Shown: one piece after another, positions 50,417-57,563 of the stretch
Layout of the letters: each line of letters begins with the position of its first letter
Numbering within the stretch: position 1 is the stretch's first letter
DNA from: an uncultured Paracoccaceae bacterium
Lineage (GTDB): Bacteria; Pseudomonadota; Alphaproteobacteria; Rhodobacterales; Rhodobacteraceae
Assembly: GCA_947503765.1 (NCBI GenBank)
Contig: CANNFA010000003.1
Span: forward strand, 310,001 to 374,000
Direction of reading: 5' to 3'
DNA length: 64,000 nt
Translations under genes and position numbers: made by a program
Notes under the pieces: generated by a model
Told to the model about the DNA's origin: nothing
The model's database searches: none
The model's input: the letters and a program-made list of their open reading frames with translations, nothing else

Positions 50417-52143
50417 TGTCGGGGCGCGCGCTGATCGGCTGGGTGTGGCGCGACTACCTGCGCCGCTATCTGTGGGTGATCGTGCTGGCGGTGCTGCTGA
50501 TGGCGATCGAGGGCGGCATGATGGGTGCGCTCAGCTACCTGATCAAGCCGATGTTCGACGACGTCCTGATCGCCGGCGACCGCAGCCGGATCACCTTTGT
50601 CGCCGGAACCGTGCTGGCGGTGTTCCTGCTGCGCGGCGCGGCGGGGTTCGGCCAGCGGGTGCTGATGATGCGGGTCGGGCAGCGGGTCTCGGCGGCGCTG
50701 CAATCGGACATGGTGCGGCACATGCTGCGGCTTGATTCGCTGTGGTTCCAGGACCATTCGCCCGGCCTCCTGATCGAGCGGGTGCGCGGCGACACGCTGA
50801 CCGCGGCGACGATCTGGTCGGTCCTGTTCACCGCCTTCGGGCGCGATGTCGTGGCGCTGATCTCGCTGTTCGCGGTGGCGCTGTCGATCGACTGGGTGTG
50901 GACGCTGATCGCGGTGGCCGGCGCACCGGTGCTGATGGGGCCGGTGATCGTGCTGCAACGGCTGGTGCGCCGGTCCACCCGCGCGGCGCGCGAGGCGGCG
51001 GCGGTGCTGGCCACCCGGCTGGACGAGACGTTCCACGGCATCGACACGATCAAGCTGAACACCATCGAGGCGCGCGAGGCGGCGCGGTTTTCCGGCGCAC
51101 TGGACGGGTTCGTCGGCGCGCAGGTCCGGTCCGAGGCGGGACAGGCCGGGATCCCGGCGCTGATGGACGTGGTGGCGGGGATCGGGTTCTTCGGCGTGCT
51201 GAGCTATGGCGGGCTGCAGATCATCGACGGGACCAAGACGGTGGGCGAATTCATGTCGTTCTTCACCGCCATCGCGCTGGTCTTCGAGCCGCTCAAGCGG
51301 GTGGGCAACGTGTCGGGCGCCTGGCAGGCCGCGCTGGCCAGCCTGGAGCGGCTGCGCGCGATCTTCGACGCGCGCCCCACCATCGCCGAGCCGGCGCACC
51401 CGCGCGCCCTGCCCGCCCCCGCCGCCGAAGCGGATCTGCGGCTGGAGGATGTGAGCCTGGCCTACGGCGACCTGCCGGTGCTGCGCGGCGTGAGTTTCAC
51501 CGCCAGGGCCGGGCAGACGACCGCGCTGGTCGGCGCGTCGGGGGCGGGCAAGAGCACGGTGTTCCGCGTGCTCACCCGGCTGGTGGAGCCGCAGACAGGC
51601 GCCGCCACGATTGCCGGGGTGGACGTGGCCGACCTGCCGCTGGCCGAGCTGCGCGAGACGTTTTCGGTGGTCACGCAGGATGCGCAGCTTTTCGACGAAA
51701 GCCTGCGCGCCAACGTGGTGCTGGACCGCGGCGGCACGCGGCTGGACGCGGTGCTCGAGGCCGCGCATGTGTCCGACTTCCTGCCCAAGCTGGCACGCGG
51801 CGCGGACACGCCGGTGGGGCCGCGCGGATCGGCGCTGTCGGGCGGGCAGCGCCAGCGCGTGGCGATCGCCCGCGCATTGCTGCGCGACGCGCCCATCCTG
51901 CTGCTGGACGAGGCGACCTCGGCACTGGACGCGGCCAGCGAGGCGGTGGTGCAGCAGGCGCTGGAGCGGCTGTCCGAGGGCCGCACGACGCTGGTCATCG
52001 CGCACCGGCTGGCCACGATCCGGCAGGCCGACAAGATCGTGGTGATGGATCACGGCCGCGTGGTCGACGAGGGCACCCATGACGCGCTGATCGCGCGCGG
52101 CGGGATCTATGCCGATCTCTACCGGCTGCAATTCTCCGAGTAG
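50416..52143 (+). CDS. ABC exporter, MsbA-like (fused permease and ATPase)
   Basis: A 575-residue half-transporter with six membrane helices (residues 1-310) followed by an ATPase domain: Walker A LVGASGAGKSTVFRVLTRL, signature LSGGQRQRVAIARALL, Walker B PILLLDEATSALDAAS and the H-loop IAHRLAT. Length and layout are those of MsbA-type lipid or drug exporters. The dimer would move a hydrophobic substrate from the inner leaflet. It starts at the phosphatase stop. Confidence 0.88.
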   Translation: MSGRALIGWVWRDYLRRYLWVIVLAVLLMAIEGGMMGALSYLIKPMFDDVLIAGDRSRITFVAGTVLAVFLLRGAAGFGQRVLMMRVGQRVSAALQSDMVRHMLRLDSLWFQDHSPGLLIERVRGDTLTAATIWSVLFTAFGRDVVALISLFAVALSIDWVWTLIAVAGAPVLMGPVIVLQRLVRRSTRAAREAAAVLATRLDETFHGIDTIKLNTIEAREAARFSGALDGFVGAQVRSEAGQAGIPALMDVVAGIGFFGVLSYGGLQIIDGTKTVGEFMSFFTAIALVFEPLKRVGNVSGAWQAALASLERLRAIFDARPTIAEPAHPRALPAPAAEADLRLEDVSLAYGDLPVLRGVSFTARAGQTTALVGASGAGKSTVFRVLTRLVEPQTGAATIAGVDVADLPLAELRETFSVVTQDAQLFDESLRANVVLDRGGTRLDAVLEAAHVSDFLPKLARGADTPVGPRGSALSGGQRQRVAIARALLRDAPILLLDEATSALDAASEAVVQQALERLSEGRTTLVIAHRLATIRQADKIVVMDHGRVVDEGTHDALIARGGIYADLYRLQFSE

Positions 52144-52152
52144 TGCGCGGGA

Positions 52153-52204
52153 AGCGCCCTGGCGGGCGCTGCCTCCGGCGGGGATATTTGAGAACCGAAG
52201 AAGC
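52153..52204. repeat. Dispersed GGGGGGC-type hairpin repeat, copy 4 (divergent)
   Basis: Stem AGCGCCC (52153-52159) with GGGCGCT (52164-52170), then GCCTCCGGCGGGGATATTTG and AGAACCGAAGAAGC. The tail matches copy 2, but the GGGGGGC stem is replaced by a different GC stem. It lies between the convergent ABC exporter and the TIGR04283-like glycosyltransferase. Confidence 0.65.
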
Positions 52205-52235
52205 TGGGGCGGTGCGCCCCTGGCGGCCGGCGCGC

Positions 52236-52919
52236 CTATTTCGTGGAGGCGCGCGCCAGCCGCTCGGGGTCGGCGCCCATCAGGTAGCGCGCCAGCGCCA
52301 GCATGTTGCGCCCTTCGCGCCGCACCCAGCCGCCTTGCGCATGGCGGCCGGCGCCGGTCGCGGCGATGGCGGGGATCGGCGACAGGCGGCCCGCAAGGGC
52401 GCGCGCGATGGCCACGTCCTCCATCACGGGGATGTCGCGGTAGCCGCCGACCGCATCGTAGAGCCGGCGCGAGATCAGCAGACCCTGGTCGCCGCAAGGC
52501 AGCCCGAAGGCGCGGGCGCGCAGGTTCGCCCAGCCCGACACCAGCCGGGGCGCGGTGCCGCGCGCGCGGACGGCCAGCCGGAAATGCCCCGCGCGGTTCG
52601 GGCGGTCGCGCATGTGATCCAGGATCGCCCTGGACCAGCCGGCGCCAAGCTGCGTGTCGGGATGCAGGAACAGCAGCCAGTCGCCCCCTGCCTGCCGCGC
52701 GCCGCGCGCCAGCTGGCCGCCGCGGCCCGCCGGGCCTTGCGCGAAGATCGCCCCGGCCGCATACGCGGCGGCGCGCGTGGCATCGGCAGAGCCGCCGTCG
52801 CTGACGACAAGTTCGCGGATCAGCCCGGCCTCCAGCCCCTCGGCAAGCGCGGCCAGGGTGCCGGGCAGATCGTCTGCCGCGTCGAGTGTGGGGATCACGA
52901 TGGAGAGCGGGGCGCGCAT
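52236..52919 (-). CDS. Family 2 glycosyltransferase (TIGR04283-like)
   Basis: A 227-residue soluble GT2 enzyme: LSIVIPTLDAADDLPGTLAA at the start, VVSDGGSADATRAAAYAAGA, and GDWLLFLHPDTQLGAGWSRA with a DT-type site. GDQGLLISRRLYDAVGGYRD and MEDVAIARAL follow the GT2 pattern. The TIGR04283 group is common in proteobacteria, with unknown acceptor. Divergent from ygfZ. Confidence 0.8.
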   Translation of the reverse strand: MRAPLSIVIPTLDAADDLPGTLAALAEGLEAGLIRELVVSDGGSADATRAAAYAAGAIFAQGPAGRGGQLARGARQAGGDWLLFLHPDTQLGAGWSRAILDHMRDRPNRAGHFRLAVRARGTAPRLVSGWANLRARAFGLPCGDQGLLISRRLYDAVGGYRDIPVMEDVAIARALAGRLSPIPAIAATGAGRHAQGGWVRREGRNMLALARYLMGADPERLARASTK

Positions 52920-52981
52920 CGGGTTCTTTCGCCTGACCGAATGACGCCTATATTAGCCACAAACACAGAAGGGGACACGAC
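52920..52981 (+). promoter_or_regulatory. ygfZ upstream promoter-like region
   Basis: A TATATT -10-like hexamer (52949-52954) is followed by a GAAGGGGA ribosome site (52968-52975) in front of the ygfZ ATG. The -35 is weak (CTTTCG region), and the same 62 bp must also serve the divergent glycosyltransferase gene. Confidence 0.35.
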
Positions 52982-53740
52982 ATGCAGGCCGACCGATGCA
53001 CCGACAGGCGGATCCTTGCCGTGAGCGGCGCGGACCGCGCGGCATTTCTGCAAGGGCTGGTGACCAACGATGTGGAGCGGCTGCGCGATGGCGCGGTCTA
53101 TGCGGCGATGCTGACGCCGCAGGGCAAGTACATGGCCGACTTCCTGCTGGTCGCGGAGGACGAGCGGATCCTGATCGACGTGAAGGACAGCCTTGCGGAC
53201 GCGCTGGCGCAGCGGCTGGCGATGTACAAGCTGCGCTCCAAGGTGGTGATCGAGGAGACGGGTCTGCCGGTCTGGCGCGGGCTGGGCGCGGCGCCGGCGG
53301 GCGCGGTGGCCGATCCGCGCGATCCCGCGCTCGGCTGGCGGTATTACGGCGCGCTGGAGGTGGAGCCGGCCGGCATCGACTGGGACGCGCTGCGCGTGGA
53401 TGCCTGCATTCCCGAGAGCGGCGTGGAATTGCAGCCCGGCGACAGTTTCATCCTGGAGACCGGGTTCGAGCGGCTGAACGGCGTCGATTTCCGCAAGGGC
53501 TGCTATGTCGGGCAGGAAGTCACGGCGCGGATGAAGCACAAGACCGCGCTGCGCAAGGGTTTGGCGCGGGTGATCGTCGAGGGCAGCGCCCCGGCCGGCA
53601 CCCCCGTCGAGGCGAACGGCAAGAGCGCCGGCACGCTTTATACCCAGGCGGGCGGGCGCGGGCTGGCCTTCCTGCGGTTCGACCGGATGAAGGATGGCGG
53701 CGTGGCCGGCGAGGCCGAGATCAGGATGGAAGAGGCATGA
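52982..53740 (+). CDS. ygfZ: Folate-binding protein YgfZ (Fe-S cluster assembly helper)
   Basis: A 252-residue GcvT-like protein with the YgfZ signature KGCYVGQEVTARMKHKT (K-G-C-Y-x-G-Q-E). The N-terminal part has LAVSGADRAAFLQGLVTNDV and the PQGKYMADFLL loop. It binds tetrahydrofolate and supports Fe-S enzyme maturation. Slightly shorter than the E. coli protein but within family range. Confidence 0.88.
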   Translation: MQADRCTDRRILAVSGADRAAFLQGLVTNDVERLRDGAVYAAMLTPQGKYMADFLLVAEDERILIDVKDSLADALAQRLAMYKLRSKVVIEETGLPVWRGLGAAPAGAVADPRDPALGWRYYGALEVEPAGIDWDALRVDACIPESGVELQPGDSFILETGFERLNGVDFRKGCYVGQEVTARMKHKTALRKGLARVIVEGSAPAGTPVEANGKSAGTLYTQAGGRGLAFLRFDRMKDGGVAGEAEIRMEEA

Positions 53741-53748
53741 CGGCCGGC

Positions 53749-54516
53749 TTACGCCAGCGCGCGGGTATCCCCGCAGACAGAGATCGCCTGCCCTGAAATC
53801 GTGCGCCCGCGCGCGCTGGCGATGAACAGCACCTGATCGGCGATCTGCTGCGGCGTGACATATTCCGCGATGGAGGTCAGCGCGAAGGCCTGCGCCTCGA
53901 TCTCGTCGAAACTGCGGCCCTGTTTCTGCGCGCGGGCCTCCAGCACGCGGCGCTGGCGGTCGCCGGCGACGATGCCGGGCATGATCGCGTTGACCCTGAT
54001 CCGGTCGGGGCCAAGTTCGATCGCCAGCGATTTCGTCAGGCCGACGACGCCCCATTTCGCCGCCGCATAGGGCGTGCGCAGCGGAAAGCCGACGCGCCCG
54101 GCCACCGAGGAAAAGTTCACGATCGAGGCGTTCGCGCTTTGCCGCAGGGCCTCCACGGCGCGGGCCACGCCGATGAACTGGCTGGTCAGGCAGATCGCCA
54201 GCGTGGCGTTCCAGTCGGCCAGATCGATATCGTCCACTTTCGCGGTCGGCCCGGCGATGCCGGCATTGTTGACCAGGCAATCCAGCCCGCCCAGCCGGTC
54301 GATGGCGGCGTCGATGAACCCGCCAAGCCGGTCCGGCACGCCGACATCGACCTGCTGCGCAAACACGCCGTCCGGCAAGGTGGCCAGCGCATCCGCGTCG
54401 ATGTCGCAGACCGCGACGGCGGCGCCTTCGGCAAGGAACGCGTCGGCGACAGCGCGGCCGATCCCGGCGGCGCCCCCGGTCACGATGACTTTCAGTCCTT
54501 CAAGGCCAAGGTCCAT
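53749..54516 (-). CDS. SDR family oxidoreductase
   Basis: A 255-residue NAD(P)-binding enzyme. The Rossmann motif is VIVTGGAAGIGRAVADAFLA, then CDIDADAL (Asp for NAD preference), LVNNAGIAGP, and the catalytic set NFSSVAGRVGFPLRTPYAAA and K in AAAKWGVVGL (Ser, Tyr, Lys). It lies 12 bp behind a GntR regulator on the same strand, divergent from the branched-chain-type importer cluster, so it likely acts on the same imported alcohol or hydroxy acid. Confidence 0.88.
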   Translation of the reverse strand: MDLGLEGLKVIVTGGAAGIGRAVADAFLAEGAAVAVCDIDADALATLPDGVFAQQVDVGVPDRLGGFIDAAIDRLGGLDCLVNNAGIAGPTAKVDDIDLADWNATLAICLTSQFIGVARAVEALRQSANASIVNFSSVAGRVGFPLRTPYAAAKWGVVGLTKSLAIELGPDRIRVNAIMPGIVAGDRQRRVLEARAQKQGRSFDEIEAQAFALTSIAEYVTPQQIADQVLFIASARGRTISGQAISVCGDTRALA

Positions 54517-54528
54517 GGCGTGTTCCTT

Positions 54529-55230
54529 CTAGTCGGGAAGAATGTCTCGCGACAGGATGAACTCTGCCGCCGAGTGGATGTCATGCGCAAGGGCCTCCGA
54601 CGCGGTTTCGGCGTCGCCGCGCAGCAGGGCCGCGACGAGCCGGGCATGGGATTCCGCCGACGCGGCATGGCGGCTGCGGCGGGACCGCTCGCCCAGATCG
54701 AGGTTGATGATCGGCCCCGCCTTCAGCCACATGATCGTCACCAGCTCCGTCAGGACGGGGGACCGGGCGGCAGCGTAGACATGGAAATGCAGCGCCTTGT
54801 TGGCACGCACGGCAGAGGCGGCCTCGTCGCGGCTCAGGGCGCTGCGAAATCGCTGTTCGGCGGCGCGCAGCGGGACCGCTTCCATGCCGCTCTGCGCCGC
54901 CAGAGCGGCGGCCCAGCTTTCCAGGTGGATACGGTTGCGGGTCAGGTCGCGGAATTCGTCGCGGCGCAGGACCGGCACGGTGACGGCGCGCTTTGGCTCG
55001 ACCGTCAGCGCGCCGCGCGCGGCAAGCCGCCCGATCGCCGCGCGGATCGGCATGACCGACACGCCCAGCTGTTCGGCCAGCCCGCGCAGGGACATCCGGT
55101 CGCCGGGTTTCAAAGCGCCCGACAGCAGCATTTCCGAGATCACGTCATAGACATGCGCGGTCAGCGAGGAGCCGTCCGAAGGTGCCGGCGGCTCGGGCAT
55201 CTGGCCCATATCATTCTGTGATCCCAGCAT
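54529..55230 (-). CDS. GntR family regulator (FCD-type) of the uptake cluster
   Basis: A 233-residue regulator with an N-terminal winged helix (VYDVISEMLLSGALKPGDRM, then LRGLAEQLGVSVMPIRAAIG) and an FCD-like domain (LTRNRIHLESWAAALAAQSG, ANKALHFHVYAAARSPVLTE). The ATG at 55230 is favoured because GAGGGA lies about 8 bp upstream; a later ATG at 55209 is also possible. Two copies of a 12-bp palindromic motif (CTGTGATCCCAG) lie at its start and in front of the binding-protein gene, probably its operators. Confidence 0.85.
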   Translation of the reverse strand: MLGSQNDMGQMPEPPAPSDGSSLTAHVYDVISEMLLSGALKPGDRMSLRGLAEQLGVSVMPIRAAIGRLAARGALTVEPKRAVTVPVLRRDEFRDLTRNRIHLESWAAALAAQSGMEAVPLRAAEQRFRSALSRDEAASAVRANKALHFHVYAAARSPVLTELVTIMWLKAGPIINLDLGERSRRSRHAASAESHARLVAALLRGDAETASEALAHDIHSAAEFILSRDILPD

Positions 55231-55315
55231 TCGGAATTCCCTCGATACGCTTGCAGCCACTATACCTCAATAAACTCTTGACATCCGTTTCGCCGCTTTG
55301 CAACTGTGATCCCAG
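55216..55315. promoter_or_regulatory. Divergent promoter with two CTGTGATCCCAG repeats
   Basis: The 12-bp motif CTGTGATCCCAG occurs at 55216-55227 and 55304-55315 and is itself 10/12 palindromic (CTGnGATCnCAG). Between them is TTGACA (55278-55283) in the plus direction and, on the minus strand, TATAGT (55264-55259). No good plus-strand -10 is seen. The two repeats flank the promoters and are likely GntR sites. Confidence 0.6.
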
Positions 55316-55355
55316 TTTTATGGCGTCCATGAAACGATCCCAGGGAGGAAACGAG

Positions 55356-56606
55356 ATGACCGCAGGTCGCAAGATCAATCGCAGGGCAATACTGCAATCC
55401 GGCGGAGCGGTGGCGCTTGGCGCGTTGGCCGCGCCCGGGATTCTGCGCGCCCAGAACGGCCCCATCGTGCTGGGGCACCTGACACCCCGGACCGGGTTCC
55501 TCGGGCCGCTGGGCGATTACGCGGTGATGGGGGTCGACCTCGCGGTCGAACACATCAACGCCGATGGCGGCATCAACGGCCGCGAGTTGCAGGTGCTCAA
55601 AGAGGATTCGGTAAACCCGCAGACCGCGTCGACCAAGGCCGAGCGCATGATCGAGCGCGACGAGGTCGCCGCGATCACCGGCGAGATCTCGTCGTCGTCC
55701 ACGCTGGCCATCGGGCAGGTGGCCGAGCGCACGAAAACGCTTTTCGTCAATACCGGCGGCAATTCCGACACCCTGCGCGGTTCCGACTGCAAGCGCCACA
55801 TGTTCCACGTCGAGACGCAGAACGCGATGTATCTGAACGGCGAAGGCTTCTATTTCCTGAACAACAACCTGGTCGACGGCAAGAGATGGTACCTGCCCAC
55901 GGCCGACTATGCCTTTGGCCACGACCTTCTGAACGGCGCCAAGGCGTTTCTTGCGCGCAATAACGGCGAGATCGTGGGCGACGATCTGGTCGCCACCGAT
56001 GCCACCGATTTCTCGGCCATCATGCTGAAGATCCGCAGCGCGCAGCCGGATGTCGTCGCGCTCAACCTTGCCGGCACGCAGATCACCGGGTTCCTCAAGC
56101 AATATGGCGAATTCGGGCTGGACTTCCCGATCGGCGGCTTCGGTTTCGACACCCAGTCGGCCTGGGCGGCAGGGCCGGAGAATTTCAAGGGAACCTGGCC
56201 CAGCGTCTGGAACCACCTGATCGACAACGAGGAATCGCAGGCATTCACCAAGGCGTTCGTGGACAAATACGGCATGCCGCCGGAGAATCAGGCGTGGTCG
56301 GACTACACCGCCCTTAAAATCATGGCCAAGGCCATGACCGATGTCGGCGGCACCGATACCGCGGCCCTGATCGAGTACCTGGAGGGCGGGGCGAAGTTCG
56401 ACCTGATGAAGAACCGCCAAGGGTATTTCAACCCCTCCAACCACCAGCTTCTGCAAGAGGTCTACGCGATCACCGCATTGCCCGAATCCGAGGTCGAGAA
56501 CCAGTGGGATATCTTCACTACGTCGGGGCCGGTCATCGGCGAGGATCAGCCGCTTGAGATATTGATCAAGGATGCCGTCGGCGGCACCTGCAGCTTCGAC
56601 GCCTGA
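55356..56606 (+). CDS. Branched-chain-type ABC substrate-binding protein (Tat signal)
   Basis: A 416-residue periplasmic binding protein of the LivJ/LivK type. It starts MTAGRKINRRAILQSGGAVA, with NRRAIL a twin-arginine-like motif and cleavage likely after ILRA. The start follows GGGAGGAA. The ligand lobes contain HLTPRTGFLGPLGDYAVMGV, AAITGEISSSSTLAIGQVAE, LPTADYAFGHDLLNGAKAF and later YTALKIMAKAMTDVGGTDTA. It belongs to the group that binds amino acids, amides, urea or aromatic/hydroxy acids. It is the first gene of the plus-strand cluster. Confidence 0.9.
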   Translation: MTAGRKINRRAILQSGGAVALGALAAPGILRAQNGPIVLGHLTPRTGFLGPLGDYAVMGVDLAVEHINADGGINGRELQVLKEDSVNPQTASTKAERMIERDEVAAITGEISSSSTLAIGQVAERTKTLFVNTGGNSDTLRGSDCKRHMFHVETQNAMYLNGEGFYFLNNNLVDGKRWYLPTADYAFGHDLLNGAKAFLARNNGEIVGDDLVATDATDFSAIMLKIRSAQPDVVALNLAGTQITGFLKQYGEFGLDFPIGGFGFDTQSAWAAGPENFKGTWPSVWNHLIDNEESQAFTKAFVDKYGMPPENQAWSDYTALKIMAKAMTDVGGTDTAALIEYLEGGAKFDLMKNRQGYFNPSNHQLLQEVYAITALPESEVENQWDIFTTSGPVIGEDQPLEILIKDAVGGTCSFDA

Positions 56607-56624
56607 CACGGCTGGACGCAACAG

Positions 56625-56653
56625 CCGGACGCGGACGGCAGGTCCGCGTCCGG
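56625..56653. promoter_or_regulatory. Perfect hairpin between binding-protein gene and livH
   Basis: Arms CCGGACGCGGAC (56625-56636) and GTCCGCGTCCGG (56642-56653) pair perfectly over 12 bp with a 5-nt loop, 19 bp after the stop. It lacks a U-run. Like the tctC-tctB hairpin it probably limits read-through or protects the binding-protein message. Confidence 0.75.
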
Positions 56654-56681
56654 ACCATTCCGGCTCTGCCAAGGGATCCAC

Positions 56682-57560
56682 ATGCAGACGGCATTGTTTC
56701 TGTCACAACTCCTCAACGGTCTGCTGGACGGCTTCTATTACCTGCTGATCGCGCTTGGCCTGTCGCTGATCTTCTCGCTGGGCGGGATCGTGAACCTGGC
56801 GCATGGCGCCTTCTTCGCGGTGGGCGCCTACATGGCCATCGTCCTGACGCCATATCTTGGCTTCTTCGGCGCCGTCATCGTCGGCCCGCTTGTCGTGGCC
56901 GCCATGGGCATCGTCGTGGAAAGGCTGCTGTTCGCGCGATTCTATCGGATCGACCCGCTTTATTCGCTGCTGCTGACCTTCGGGCTGGCGATGGTGCTGG
57001 AGCAGAGCATGCGCTGGATCTTCGGGTCCGCTCCGCTTGCCTATTCCATTCCCGACGCACTTCGCGGGCAGATCTTCATGGGCGAGTTCATCTATTCGCG
57101 CTACCGGCTGTTCACCATCGCCGTCGCGATCATCGCCATCGGGCTGTTGTGGCTGCTGCTGAACCGCACGGCCTTCGGGCGGATCGTGCGGGCCGGCATC
57201 CAGAACCCGGACATCCTGGGCACGCTGGGCATATCGCTGCGGCCATACCTGTCGGCGGTGGCGGCGATCGGGATCGGGCTGGCGGGCCTGGCCGGCATCC
57301 TGATGGCGCCGATCCAGCCGGTGCACCCGGCGATGGGCGCCGAGGTGCTGGTCGCCGCCTTCGTCGTGGTGGTGATCGGCGGGCTGGGATCGTTCTGGGG
57401 CGTCGTCCTCGCCGCAATCCTGGTGGGGCTGGTCAAGGGATTCATGGCGGCGATAGATCTGACGTCCTGGTCGCTCGCGTCGATCTACCTTCTGATGTTC
57501 ATCGTCCTGCTGGTGCGTCCACGCGGTCTGATGGGCGAACGCATCCTGAGATTCGAGTAG
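56682..57560 (+). CDS. livH: Branched-chain-type ABC permease LivH
   Basis: A 292-residue polytopic protein with about eight helices, starting MQTALFLSQLLNGLLDGFYY. The typical LivH stretches are IFSLGGIVNLAHGAFFAVGA, RYRLFTIAVAIIAIGLLWLL and the EAA-like loop (RIVRAGIQNPDILGTLGISL), with VVVIGGLGSFWGVVLAAILV near the end. It pairs with the LivM part of the next protein. Confidence 0.92.
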   Translation: MQTALFLSQLLNGLLDGFYYLLIALGLSLIFSLGGIVNLAHGAFFAVGAYMAIVLTPYLGFFGAVIVGPLVVAAMGIVVERLLFARFYRIDPLYSLLLTFGLAMVLEQSMRWIFGSAPLAYSIPDALRGQIFMGEFIYSRYRLFTIAVAIIAIGLLWLLLNRTAFGRIVRAGIQNPDILGTLGISLRPYLSAVAAIGIGLAGLAGILMAPIQPVHPAMGAEVLVAAFVVVVIGGLGSFWGVVLAAILVGLVKGFMAAIDLTSWSLASIYLLMFIVLLVRPRGLMGERILRFE

Positions 57561-57563
57561 CCC

